From: Lanius collurio
Lineage: Eukaryota; Chordata; Aves; Passeriformes; Laniidae
DNA length: 64,000 nucleotides
Reading direction: 5' to 3'
Assembly: GCA_020086605.1 (NCBI GenBank)
Contig: JACBWW010000004.1
Coordinates: 44,161,102-44,225,101, forward strand
Shown: in pieces, positions 38,835 through 50,996 of the stretch
Layout of the letters: each line of letters opens with the position of its first letter
Position numbering within the stretch: the first letter of the stretch is position 1
The notes under the pieces: model-generated
Databases searched by the model: none
Told to the model about the DNA's origin: nothing
The model's input: the letters and a program-made list of their open reading frames with translations, nothing else
Translations under genes and position numbers: made by a program

Positions 38835-41800
38835 CTGTGGTGAGGAAAGTGTGGATGAATGTGTACCAGGGAGGGGAATGGTAGCCCAGCACCTTCTGTT
38901 TTAACACATGAGCCCTAGGCTGTCTAACTGCACGGTGAGTATGTTGGAGGATGAGGGATGGACTGGGAAAGCACAGCCTCACCAAGGACCTGAGCAGAGG
39001 CCACTGTAACTGCAGGGCTGAGCAAGTTTGGTGTTTATGAAGACAGGAAATAAAAATATGTTTTCTCTCGCATTTTAACAGCACCAAAACTGCCGTTTCT
39101 GGTCTGACAAATCTCCTGAGAGTACTGGACACACAGCATGGAGATCCTCATTAGGTTTCCCAAAAGCTCAGGGACCTGCTTCCAGGACATTTCACTTGTC
39201 TTCCAAACAGGATATTAGAATAGAGGAGGAAGAGAAATCCTCTCCTTTATTAGTCTGCTGCTCCCTTAAAATGCAAGGAGGAGGGGGAAAATACTCAGCA
39301 GCAAGCAGGTGATCAAAACAGGAGCCACATAAACATAAACATTTGGAAGGGTAAAGCCTTAGAAGTGTTTAGCATGATTGCTTCCAGTTTTCATCTGCTC
39401 ACATTTCACTGCAGACATAATTTGCTGCAGAACACTGCCAAAGCTTTTCACAACACCAAGGCATGCTGAACTTGATATAGATAATAATAATAACAAATAT
39501 TGCAGCTTTCCCCCCATCCTTCCCTAATGTTTTCCCAGCAGCCTGCAGTTCCATCTGCCTTTGGCTGTTCTTACTGCCCTCTCAATGACTTTCCTTGCCT
39601 CAGGCGCTCGTGGTTGTGCCACAGGGAGGTGGCAGCCTCTTGCTTTGGCTGCGTGGTGACTGACCCGCCTTGCTGTGCAAATGGGAAAGCAAATGGTCAG
39701 GGCCAAGTGCAAGTCAGTCCTTTGCCATGTGTTTGTGCATGACTCTGACTTGGTGCCCAGGTATGTCTCCAGGGCATCCCAGGTTATTTCCTAATCCAGA
39801 GAAATGTTTTGCAAAACAACAGCTTTCCCCAAACAGTAATGCCACAGTCCCGCTTCGCTCCAAATATTCCTCCTGTTTGTGTCCTCACATGGCAACAATT
39901 AACAGTTTACACACCAGCTTCTTCCATGTCTGCTTATCATATTTTAAGCTAGACCAAATTCTTATTTTCCCAGGGTTTAATGAGGCTAAAGTTCCAAGTT
40001 TTTGCAAAATAAAAGAGGAACTGAGCAAATCCAAAAGGCCGTAATACAGATTTTTAGTGGATCCCACGAATAGCAGCAGAGGTAATGCACAGCTTGGACT
40101 TAAAAGAATTTAAATCCAAATTATTTTTGTTCCTCATTTGGCTGGCTTTGTAAAACATACAGCCAATAATTCCACAGCCTCTGTCAAACTCCTTTCTATA
40201 AATAACAATTTACCATTGAAAAGAAATGTACAGGGTCAGAGCTGTGCACAGAGATTCACTTATCACCTGTAAAAAGGAGCTTCTGGGCAAGTTGGACTCA
40301 AAAAACATGAAGGACTGGACAAATAAAGTATTTAATTCCTTGTGGTCCCATCCCATACTTTCATTGAATCTGGTATTAATCCCACATGCAAGCACTGCCC
40401 CAGACAACACAATCCCAGCAAAGAGCAGAAGGAAATCTGCAGTCCCAGGGCCAACTTTCATCCTTAGCTGTCACTAGATACAGACTGGTAACTCCTTCTG
40501 GAATCAAAGATAGCAAACCAGGTACAGGGTCCAGCTGGGGTCCTGGTAGTGAGAGCTGCAAGGCTGGCTCTGTTTAGCAAGACAGCTTTATCCCTGACCA
40601 GCACTGGATGGGATAAAGCATTCTGCTTTTTCCCATCCCACTTTGGCTGAAAGGCAAGGATCCAAGAACTGAACCAACAGCCTCAGCTTTCCTCAGCTGG
40701 CATCTCCATCTCAGCACTAACCATAGCTTTAAACCTTGCAGAACTCTTTAGTTCAGTTTAAGAAAACTGAAACTTAACCCTGCTCCAAAGAGGAGCAGGT
40801 TCCTGCGAGTGTCAGCTCTCATCCTACCCATGCAGAGGTATGTCTCCACATTAAACAAATGTTTGAATCTGTTGGTTGGCAGCCTTAAAGCTTGTTCCAA
40901 TTCCACTCAAACAAAGCCACAATTAGCAGAACCTAGTCACAATCAGCATAGTTCTTTCTGGAAAATAATGAGCAGAAATGTGTCTACTAAAGCTGGTTTT
41001 TACTTAGCTACAAATGTTAAAAGGTACACCAGTTACATAGGCTCAGCTACCCCTATTTTTCTGAAACAGCTCTATTTCCCAGGTTTAGTGCTACTCCTAA
41101 AATCCACAGCAGACAAGAGGAGCAGCCTGTGCATGGGAGAGCGAGTGTCTGCCCTGAAACTGACTGACAAAACTGGCATAAGGTAGCAGACTTAGGACCA
41201 GCCCTCGGAGCAGCCTTCATCTGCACCAGCCACAAAACCCAGCACCCTGGGCCCTGACCCAGTGAATAGAGATAGTTGTCCATGAGCCTTTTTTAAAAAA
41301 ATAAGGCAGCACTTAGCAATTCCAACATTAGCTCTTGCTTTGGGAGGATGTGTTTTACTGCATCTCTGTTGTCCAAGTGAAACCAGTACTTCAGTTCCAA
41401 ACCTGATGTCGTCCCCACGCAGCAGCTACCAAAGTGCTGCTCTTTCCATTCCTCTTAGCTGAAGATATGGGAAATGATGCTGAGCTTTGCTGTCCCATCT
41501 CCCTGTAATTAATATAGGCTGTTAATAATGAGATTTTTCTGCTTCTCAAATGAAACCTAAGCAAGACTTGAACTCTAGACTTAACCTTAACAAAAGCAAT
41601 GACAAGCATCAGTGATTATTTAGTCAGAAAAGAAGAAAAAAATATGGTTGAAGAAAAAAAGAAAGTTATAGAAAAAAGAAGAAAAAAGAAGGTATTACAT
41701 TTAAACAATACCAGTGTTCACACTTATAACTAGACATCTCAAACTTTCTCTTTAAAACTAATTTGAATTGTTAGTATTCACACACTCCCATTATAGTTAC

Positions 41801-42266
41801 AAACATCAAAATACATCCAGAGGATTGCTCAATTTACAGTAAGACTAGCTCAGACTCACACTTTGGAGCAGCAGTTGTTTTAAGAGGGCACCCATTCCCC
41901 TTGAAGAACCACCTTCTAGTTTCCCTCTCTAATGTTTTTCATCATTATTTTAATCAACATTTACTAGCTAAGGTATGATAAGACAGTCTTTGGAGTAACA
42001 GACCCAAATACTGTTTCCGTTTGAGAGAGTACCAATAATTCTTATATAATCTACTGTAAGTTGGGGCTGTAACATCACTACAGTCTGTTTTCTCCTAAAA
42101 AATATTTATTATTCAGCATATGGAAACCATTTTATTTGACACTAAAATTTCAAGTAAAGTATATTTGTGTTTTACAAGCACCGAGTAGTTAAATAAGTTG
42201 TCTTTCTATGTATCATAAATATAAAAAAATTTACAGCTGAGTTCATTGTCTGGGAAAAAAAGTCAC
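38835..42266. other. Intron or intergenic sequence upstream of the putative exons
   Basis: No interspersed repeat. Two other minus-strand intervals could splice in phase to 38,834: one ending in a GTAAGA donor near 39,579 and one ending at a GTGATAAG donor near 40,266. That several alternatives exist shows how easily such matches arise, so I do not call them exons. Confidence 0.5.
41626..41692. repeat. Purine-rich A/G low-complexity tract
   Basis: Mostly GAAAAAAG and AAGAAGAAAA words on the plus strand, interrupted by short T-containing pieces. Simple sequence. Confidence 0.8.
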
Positions 42267-42351
42267 CTCTGCTACTTTTTTGTGTTGAAACACATAACTG
42301 AGCTGTGTTTCCACCAGTGATTTGCTACTCTTTACACCTAAAACCTTCATT
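42267..42351 (-). CDS. Weak candidate upstream exon of the unidentified gene
   Basis: This 85-nt minus-strand interval follows a CTCCTAG acceptor with a poor pyrimidine tract and ends at GAG|GTGACT. Read with one leading base it gives 28 codons beginning MKVLGVKSSKSLVETQL and ending QHKKVAE. It ends in phase 0, as the exon at 38,708-38,834 requires. A stop lies just upstream in the same frame, so the acceptor position is forced. The Met could also be a start codon. The weak acceptor and the 3.4-kb intron make this a tentative call. Confidence 0.2.
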
Positions 42352-42835
42352 CTAGGAGCATTTTAAAATAATTGTACACTTCCACCACAGTCCTAGATGA
42401 GCCATGTGCTACTCTGAACAGATGGGAATGAGGGTGGAAGTGTGTGTGGTTTACAGGACTGACAGTTTTTATGAAAAAAAAACCCAAACCAAGCCACACT
42501 AGAACTACCCAGTCATGGGCTTTGTGCAGTCATTGCTGTTGAATACAAGTGGGCAGAGGAGTATTTGCTTTACACATGCAGCATTTTTCACCGTGTAGTT
42601 AAAACACAATCCAATGACTGCTGCAGGCACCACAACCTCAGAGAAACACTTTGAGCCAAATTCTGCCCTTTCAGAAGTCCTCTTCCACAACTGTGAAACT
42701 TTTGTGGCCATCTGTTCTGCACAAACCCAGTTTGATGGATAAACCACCTCAGCGCCCTGGAAGTCCCAGCCTGGTGACCATCTCCACCATCATCCATTGA
42801 GAGCCATTATGAGATTTTTTTTCTTTCAATCTTAC
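42352..42835. other. Non-coding interval between candidate exons
   Basis: Contains a short A/C-rich tract at 42,472-42,490. Nothing else is supported. Confidence 0.5.
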
Positions 42836-42993
42836 ACAGCTCTCACTTTCACACTGGCACCTCTGGCCCCATCTTCTAAAATATGTCTTGAAAATGGGTA
42901 TTCCTGTCCACACAAGCTTGGTTCACACATGATGAGTTCAGCAAGAGCTCCTGACAGAGCTCCCTGCTCCCAACCAAGAGCCTCCCCTTCTTT
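42836..42993 (-). CDS. Weak candidate upstream exon of the unidentified gene
   Basis: This 158-nt minus-strand interval runs from a GGTTTAG acceptor to a GT|GTAAGA donor. It is open for 52 codons, beginning KEGEALGWEQGALSG and ending GARGASVKVRA, and ends with two bases left over. That is exactly the phase that the interval at 42,267-42,351 accepts. In-frame stops lie just outside the acceptor (TAG within it). Together with the three downstream intervals it would give a 174-residue carboxy-terminal segment. The opposite strand is also open here, so the call is weak. No family recognised. Confidence 0.2.
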
Positions 42994-43749
42994 CTAAACC
43001 AATTTTGAAAATGCAACAGCATCTGCCAAGCAAGCTGTCCTCTAGCAAGGAGAAATCATAAAAAATCTCAGATTGACACCATTACCTTTTTATTCAAGAG
43101 GAACAAGGAAGACTAAATGGCCCACAAACCAACATCTATCCAAAGACATAAGGTCATCTGCCACTAATCAACCTAGGGACACTGCAACTCATCATACAGG
43201 GACCAAGGGCATTAGAGGCCCATGAAGCAAAGCCTGAGAGCACTGGAGAACAGGTCCATCTACCCCCCCACAGCCCAACTCCTGCTCTGTAACATGGAGC
43301 TCTTCCCATGGGACGGGTATTCAGGTGTTGCAGTTTCAGGCTGCAAGACTGTAAGAGAAAGAAATAAACAAAAATGCATTTTTTTAAGGAGTCGGCATTT
43401 CTTCTTCCAGTGGTTCTCCATTTCAGAATATTCTTTATGTCCTTCATCAGTCTTGTACTTGGTTACAGATGGAAAATATTAGCTCTGGTTTACAAAACAT
43501 GGCCCTGTTTCCTGTAACACAGCACAGGTTGGACAAATCTGTCATTTGAGTAGTGTGTCTATTCTGTGGCCAATTCTGTAATCTACAAGCAATGTGATCC
43601 TAAACAAGGAATCTCATGTTAGCAGCCAAGATTGGAAAATCCCTGTTTAGGGTGATTGCTGCCAAAACTATCTCACTTGCTAAGGACAAGCTAATTTTCT
43701 ATCTGCAATTTGGAAGCTGTTGCTTTTCCTATTTGTTTTTCCTTTCTTT
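42994..43749. other. Non-coding interval with one strong acceptor-like site
   Basis: A strong minus-strand splice-acceptor-like sequence lies just upstream of 43,348 (see findings). No repeat is recognised. Confidence 0.5.
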
Positions 43750-43776
43750 TAAATAAATAAATAAATAAATAAATAA
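43750..43776. repeat. (AAAT)n microsatellite
   Basis: Six to seven perfect AAAT units. Confidence 0.95.
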
Positions 43777-43990
43777 CATAGCTCATTTTTTAGGATGACA
43801 CAAATAAAAAGTTTTAAAAAGTGCAAAATGGATTTAGAAGAGAGTTTAGGGTATATGAAAAATACCCCACTGTCTACTAAAAAAAAAATCCAATTTTGAA
43901 TATAGTTTAAACACAACTTGAACAAGTGCTATTTTACAAATAGAAGAGTTGCAATTCAGAACAAACAGCAACAAGACTGTTGCATACAAG

Positions 43991-44385
43991 TAAGAGGAGA
44001 AGAACAAGGATGCAAAGAAAAAGAAGTGTTATATGGTAGGGATAGGAGATAGATCAAGGATGATCTAGATATAGCTTTAAATGAGAACTTGACCTCAGTT
44101 TGCAAGATGGATCAAGGCAGTATAAGTAATGGCAATGGAATATGAGATGATCAAAACCAAGATGGAAGCAAAGCTCAAGAAATTTAATATATCCAGGCTG
44201 GTGGACATGGAGATGAGAGGCAGAAGAAACTCCATTAATGATAAGCTTATCAGTTCACAGATACTTCTAGCTGATGAAAAAGCCACTACACAAGTATCAA
44301 CAGTTAAGTAGATATGCTTCACCTCAGTATTTAAGAAAGGGGAATTTCATCTGGAATACGTGCGGAGAAGGGTCACAAAAACCCC
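43991..44385 (+). mobile_element. Probable ancient CR1/L3-like LINE relic
   Basis: Translated pieces resemble the ORF2 region of CR1-like LINEs. At 44,065-44,130 a frame reads DLDIALNENLTSVCKMDQG, comparable to the 'INEYFASVF' spacer segment that precedes the reverse transcriptase. At 44,345-44,385 a frame reads FHLEYVRRRVTK, comparable to 'PHLEYCIQLW...VQRRATK' with the middle missing. Both pieces are in the order and orientation expected. Frames are broken by stops and shifts, and the divergence suggests great age. I have no alignment, so the family is uncertain. Confidence 0.38.
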
Positions 44386-47300
44386 AACTTGATGTAGAAC
44401 TGGCCTCATTTGCAATCACATGTACTTTTTTCAGTGTTAGAATTCTTCCTTCTTTGCCCTTCTAAGTGCTCCTACATGTAGTTTCCTACATAAAGAGATT
44501 CTTTCTGTTTTAAGGAAGTTGGGATGGGAGGTTGTGGGGTCTTCATTTTGTTTGGGTTTTTTAAAAGCTAAATATTACTAATGTTAATTTTTCTTGCCTT
44601 TTCAATTCTTGTAAAACATTAAATTCACACACATTACAGCATCTCACGCTTTGCCAGCCCGCTCAGGAGTTTGAAGGCTCATCTTAGGGCATGGGTGGCA
44701 AAACAGGAAAAGGAGGTTGCACTGTCAGAGCAATCAGTGTCTGGAGTAGTTTCTCATGGAGAGAAGTCTGAGTAAGACTCAAGGCTTTAAGGGTGAGTGT
44801 GGTAAGGTTAAGAGAGGGACTGGCCCATGTTTCCCATAGAGAGAGCTATAAAGGACAGGAACCATGATTTTCCATGTATTACTGACATGGCAATCCACGT
44901 GCTATTGTCAGTGTCTGCCCAGCAGGTCTGTACTTACCATCTGCAAAGTGAAGGGTCACCTTGGTCTTTCCCAATTTGATAATGCAACATGCAGAAAAAA
45001 GTTTCAGTTTTCATTCCCCAAGCTGCCTCAGCTCATGACTTGTGTATCTCTTATCCAGCACACTCAGTTTCACTGAAGAAATCCCTTTTAGCAAGAATAT
45101 CCTGCCAGTGTTGGACTCAGTTATGTGATTGCCCTGCACCTCTCTGTGTCTGTGGCCCCTCATTTCTGTGTGGCACAGGCTGGTCCAGACCTGCTCCCAC
45201 TGGGAAACACCAGTTCTGAAAGCCTTGGGGAAATTTCTCTGGCCTCCTAAAGAGCTTTTCTCATCCCAAGCTTCATCTCTAGCAGAGCGCAGGAGCTAAT
45301 AATATCCCTCTGCTTCTATAATATAGCATTTCCTCCTCTTTAACTTTTAGTGGTTGCATTAGCAGCTGCTTCTTTGCCTCTGCCACATGACTGAGTGTCA
45401 AAAGAAGCCATAAATCAGCTTATGGCATTCATCAAATGGTGAAATTGGTGCTTTCTCCCCTTCTGAGGGACTGGAAATTCAAATGCATCTTCTAAATATA
45501 CTTTAAGATTTAATTATTTTAGTTAGAATTTAAAAGATTTTTTTAAGAGACAACACAAACCCAGCTGGAGAAGTGGTATACTGAGATTTCCTCAGGAAAA
45601 TCACAGCCACCGGTTGTCACAAGAGGGACAAAGCCACATTTCCAAACCAAGGATGTTCTGGCAACCACAGTCTTAGCCATGACAACCAAAACCCTTCCCT
45701 GGTCCTGCTGTGCTCATGAAAACATGCTTGTTGAAAAGCTGGATCTTCCAACAATTTCTTCCTTCAATTGCTATTTCTAATAAAACACTAAGTATCAATA
45801 TTAGTGTTTATGGCTTCCTAATAAAAATGCAGCAATGGCACATTAAACATGAACAAAGTGTATGGTTATGAATGTATGATATATGATTTATTCTTATCAA
45901 ACTGACAAAAAGTTTCTCTCAATATTTACATTAAAATGCTTTGTTGAGATAATTTCCTGAAATACTTTCTCAGCAACAGTGATTAGGTTTCGAGCATTAG
46001 CTGGAGATAATGAACGATTGACCAAGGGGAAACAAAACAGAGCTAAATATTTTTTTTTAATTCAGCAACTAACTTAGAACAACTGAAATTTAAGCTGCTT
46101 GCATTCATCTAGGAAATACTAACAGGAGTAACTATTTGCTCCCTGCTAGCACCCCGTCTTTGGTTTCACATGGATGATAATCCAGGCTGCTTTTGCCTTA
46201 GGAGCCAGGAGTTATGTTTCCCACTGACCTTCTACAGAGCCTTCCAAAAATAGGGAACCAGGAGAGGGATGGCACCAAGAGCCCATGGAGTGCTGGCAGC
46301 TCTTCCTGCTTTGCACCAGGGATGCAGAGGATTTCAGCTTTCATTTTCTTAAACGTTTTTTCACCATTTCTCTACCAAGATGACCATGAAAACTCTAACT
46401 AATGGAAGTCAAATGCATTTTCCCCTCTCTTTCTGGTAAAAAACTTCTGTTGAATTTCTCTTCTAAAGAAATAATTTTAATATAATGCCACAAACACTCA
46501 GGAATGACATTTTGGATTTGTCAGCTAAAAGTCTTCTTTTTAGCTATTTACTTTCTCAAGGCACATATAAAATTTTTTCATCTGATGACTAGAAGTCTAA
46601 TGACTTTCATAGAATGCACAAAGTATAAAAGTGAAGAGACTGATACACTGAAATCTTCCTGCCCTTTGAAGCAATAGAGAGTGAACACCTACACAGCAAG
46701 GCCAGGACACAAGAACTACTATTTAATATAAAAACTTGTGTGGTATTCCCCCTTTTAGAGTTCCTTTCAGATAGAAGGTTAATAGAAATAAAGACAAGCT
46801 GTTCACTTTTAAGATGACTTTTAACCCCATGCTACTTATTTTCAGTTCTTGACCAAAAGACCAAATGGCACCATGCTTTTATTTTTAGCAAGAAAAACAC
46901 CCCATACAACTCTCTGTTACAATTCTTGAAAAGCAAAAGCCTTTCACATGGAACACTGCAATAAATTCATCTTTGCAAGTGACACTAGCTCACAAAGTTA
47001 TCCGTATCTACTTTTGGGAATGAAAAAAGTGTCAAAGTCTTTGATAGCACATTTTCCATTTATTACACATTCTGTTTTACCACATTTGTTACAAGTCCTA
47101 CAATATGCTTTTTGCTACAGCACAATAGACTGTTTTCAGGAGGAAATATTAATTGTTTTAATTGTTTGGAATTTTATACCCTGTGCAGGTGTGAAAGGTG
47201 CCGGTGACTATTCCTCCAAGTGGTGTACATTTCAGTGGTAAACCACCACTAATTATCCAGGCATAAATTACATTTTCCCCTTATTCTTTAAAAATCCCGA

Positions 47301-48487
47301 AACAATCCCCAAATATACACATTCCCCCACCCACTCCTGCAGGGGTTTTAAGTAGCCAGTTTATGTATGCCAGTTTTATATGGTGAATTTCATATTCTTA
47401 TTTTCACAAAGGAATCTTCACAAGCAATTTTATTCAGATAGATGCTGTGTTAAGACATTTTCAGATTACAGGCCCATTCCACCCCAAAAATAATGGATTT
47501 AGATAGCATAACCATTAACAGCATGAAAATAAGATTGAAGGCACTAAGAACTACTTAGAAGTCATAGATCAGCTACAGCACTGCGTTCTGTTGAAAATCT
47601 TGGTTTTTAGATCCTCATTAAAGTGTGCTTATACCTTATCCTACAGACTCACACAATAAAATCTTGAACAATGCTGAAATTATCCCCACTGCAGGTTGGC
47701 TTGGCACAACAAATGAGCTACCTAAAAGAAACCTTGCCTGGACATAGGGAGGCACACTTCCATCCCAAATGGGGGGGTTGTTTTTACCCTGCTGTGGATG
47801 GCGGAGTTCCTAGAGCTGAATTGACGTTATTACAGTGTTGGATTGCCCTGCAGAGGCACACACCAATCTGCAACCGATAAAGTAATCATTTAATGCCTTG
47901 GGTAACGAAAAATGATGTTCTGAATACTGTTCTAAATGCCACCCAAGGATGCAGGAGTTTAAATGGTAACCTGGCATGTGAGCTTTACCAAGAGCACCCT
48001 GAGTGCTGCAAAGTGAACAAAAGCAGAAGATGTCTTTGCACTCACAAGCCCCAAACAGAAAAGCTGACAAAAAAGGATAATTCTCTGGGGCTCCCTTGAG
48101 CATTGTCTCTGTTCACGCTTTTCAAATGCAGACATCAGAGTTCCCTTTGTTAATATCATCATGGCAGTAGGTGACAGCAGGTATTTATTATTGCTATACC
48201 CGTCTTTTTGTCCCCATGAGCAAAAATAGCACACAAGCATGATCTATAGCTCTTTTTATCCCCCCTGTCCTCCCATCCCAAACTGGGAACACAAAATATT
48301 GTGAACATCTAGAGGCTCAAGCTCATTTTATATATAATATGTTATATAACATAGACAGTCTCCATATCCTTTTCACCTACTCCAAAGAAACTCTTTATTT
48401 TACAGAGGAATTGAAAAGAAAGAATTTTCAGTTTTCTTCCTGAAATACTAAAATATTTTGGGTAACTGGAGCCATAGCTTAGATGTG
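44386..48487. other. Non-coding stretch, no supported gene
   Basis: No exon, RNA gene or interspersed repeat is supported. Short frames at 47.7-48.1 kb overlap on both strands and have no recognisable domain. Confidence 0.6.
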
Positions 48488-49192
48488 CAGGTACAAGATC
48501 AGAAAAGCAAAGGCAGAGATGGAATAGGACATGCCAAGGGACGTGAAGAATAGCAAAAAGGGATTCTATAAGTACATAGGCCAGAAAGGAAAGGCCAAGG
48601 AGGGTGTACTGGATGGGTATGAGAAGAGAGAACTGCTCACAACAGATGTGGAGAAGGCTGAGGTACTCAACAAGTTCTTTGCCTCAGTCTTCGCTATCAG
48701 TCAGGCTTCCCAATCTCTCAAGGGATTCTGCTTCTCTGCCCTCATGCAACCCCACTGGAGAAAGAGGTGGACCTGTCAGATCTAGAGGAGGGTTGGAGCA
48801 CTGCTGCTATGAAAATGGGCTGAGAGTTGTTCAGTCCAGAGAAGAGAAGTCTCCAGGGAGACCTCATTGTGGCCTTCCAGTATTTAAAGGGAGCTTATAA
48901 AAGAGAGAATGAGCAGCTTTTATGGGGGCAGGACAGGGGCGAATGGTTTTAAACTGAAAGAGGTAAGATTTACATTAGATTTTAGGAAGAAGCTCTTTAC
49001 TGTGAGGGTGGTGAGGCACTGGAAGAGGTTGCCCAGAGAAGTTGTGGATGCCCCATCCCTGGCAGTGTTCAAGACCAGTGTTCAAGGACAGGGCTTTGAG
49101 CAACCTAGTCCAGTGGAAGGTGCTCCTGACTGGGGGGTTTAGAATGAATGATTTTTGAGGACCCTTCCAATCCAAACTGTTCTTTGATTTTG
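48488..49192 (+). mobile_element. CR1 LINE with internal deletion of the reverse transcriptase
   Basis: The element has two blocks. Block one (about 48,488-48,720) translates to NSKKGFYKYIGQK, then VEKAEVLNKFFASVF, the linker between endonuclease and reverse transcriptase of CR1 ORF2. Block two (about 48,785-49,192) is the far 3' end: text equivalent to 'gagcacctctcctatgagg', then RVVRHWKRLPREVVDAP at the ORF2 end, then the untranslated tail. The tail lacks a clean ATTCTATGA octamer and ends 'ctgttctttgatttt'. The whole reverse-transcriptase domain expected between the blocks is absent. It is a dead copy in the sense orientation on the plus strand. Confidence 0.92.
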
Positions 49193-49608
49193 CTTTCAAA
49201 TTCCTCTAAAATTGCTACTTTTGAGGGTACAGGGAATAAAAGTTTTCCTGTCATTTATGGAAATTATTGCTTAGCTGCCTCTATCAACTTATGTGAGCCA
49301 CCAATGTACAAGTTTTTTCAATAAATATATGTACACCAAATATCAGCTGTTTCTGAATTCTGCCAAGAGGTGTTGATTGGACACAAGGTAAAAGGCACCA
49401 GCCTGAGTGAGCAAGAGAGGCTACGAGTAGGAAAAAAAGACAGTATTACAAAGATGATGAGTCAGACCTGGTTCTTTGCTAGTTTGTTTACAAGCACATG
49501 CATAGATTCCTGTTATAGATACATTTGCACTTAAATCCCTATTTAGTGATTTATTTCCTTGCCTAGCATTTATCAAAATTTGACAGAAAACCTTGTTCTT
49601 GTTCTGAG

Positions 49609-49650
49609 AAAAAAAAAAAACAAAACAAAACAACAAACTAAAAAAAACCC
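49609..49650 (+). repeat. A-run plus A/C-rich tract
   Basis: Twelve A followed by CAAAACAAAACAACAAAC and another A-run ending in CCC. No LINE or retrocopy precedes it. Confidence 0.85.
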
Positions 49651-50607
49651 TCCAAAGTCTATTTTTGTTCAAGTTATTTTCATAATATTTTGGCAAAGCA
49701 ATTTTCTGCATTTTCCCCAAGACTTTCTGGAGAAGGGTTGTACCAATTCCTGTTATCCAGACATGGAAAGTATTGATACCAGCAAGTTGCATATAAATAT
49801 CAGTGCTCATAAAGGTGTTTTAAGGTAATGGAAAACATCACTTCAAAATTAAAACTAGCAACAGATTTAATTTATTTATCTGCCTAAAATAAACCTAAGC
49901 ATACAATATCAGGGCATGCAAGAATGCAGCTTTAGAAGAATCTTAATCTGAGCAGAGGATGAGACTCCCAGGGGATTTCTGCATGAGGAGTCACTGACAG
50001 CATGTGAGGGATAACTTCCTGTGTGTCCACAAGTCAGTGAAGTATTTGGCCTTGATGTCATGAAGACAACAGAGCTTGATCCACACACAAACAGTCTAAC
50101 TGGCAGCATCTCATAAATGATGCAGTCTATATGTGTGATCCATGTCAAGGAATTATGAACTTTGTTGTATTTTCATATATGCAATCATCTGTAATGGTCT
50201 AAAAACAAAGAACCCAGACCACCCCATTTCCTAACAGAGGGACCTTCTGTCATGCTCTGCACTGCTTCTGGGACAGTGCTTGATGGCAGGATGATCTGAA
50301 GTTTAAAAAGAGCAAGCAATAAGTTTCTGTCAATTCCTTAGTGTTATTGGTACTACCTAACAGGACTCAACGAAGATATTACCTAAAAAAAGTAGCATAG
50401 TTTTTATTAAGTATGAAGGGTTAATGGAAGCCCAGCTCCTGTCTACCCATTAGGAATGATTCCACCCACATAAGTCACCTTTTCCATTTTTCAAGGTTGG
50501 TGCAATAACCTGAGTTTCCACAACCATCTTATGCTTTCACAGAATTTCACCAGCTTATGTATCCCCATTACAGTATTATAAAAACAGTTGCCAGTAATGA
50601 CATTGTT

Positions 50608-50625
50608 AAAAAAAAAAAAAAAAAA
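50608..50625 (+). repeat. A18 homopolymer
   Basis: Eighteen uninterrupted A, followed by GG. Confidence 0.95.
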
Positions 50626-50954
50626 GGTAATTCTTTTACATAAATAGGTGCAGCACATAAGAAAACTCTGCAATGACAGTGTGGGTCCAGAGCAGATTTT
50701 CTTCCAGGTCTCCTCAAACCCTTCACCCAAGCACCACGCTGGGCTAAACCCTGCCCTGCGCCTCCAGTCACAGATTCAGAACATTGGTCCCGGGGCCGGG
50801 GGACCTTGCAAGCTGCAAACCATCATGAGCTGTCAACAACGTCCACAAATCTCACAGACATCTGTGGCTTATCAAGCCAGCAGCATTTTTCCTACATTAA
50901 TCTCCACTAGGCCTGCCCCAGCTTTCATTTCAAAAGACTTGGCATGGTATCTTC

Positions 50955-50996
50955 AAAAAAAAAAAACCAAAAAAAACCCAAAAAAAATTTTAAAAA
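50955..50996 (+). repeat. A-run plus A/C-rich tract
   Basis: A12, CC, A8, CCC, A7, then TTTTAAAAA. Same style as the tract at 49,609. Confidence 0.85.

Noticed and set aside
39524..39712. Possible minus-strand exon with a good acceptor and GTAAGA donor, in phase with 38,834
   Set aside because: The product is a very basic, Ala/Arg-rich peptide, the other strand is equally open, and other intervals fit the same join, so a chance match is likely.
40266..40313. 48-nt minus-strand interval (TTTGTCCAG acceptor, CAG|GTGATAAG donor) in phase with 38,834
   Set aside because: The exon would be unusually small and is one of several competing chance solutions; no independent support.
50608..50625. A18 run considered as the tail of a processed retrocopy
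   Set aside because: The upstream 300 bases show no coding similarity, no LINE body and no flanking duplication.
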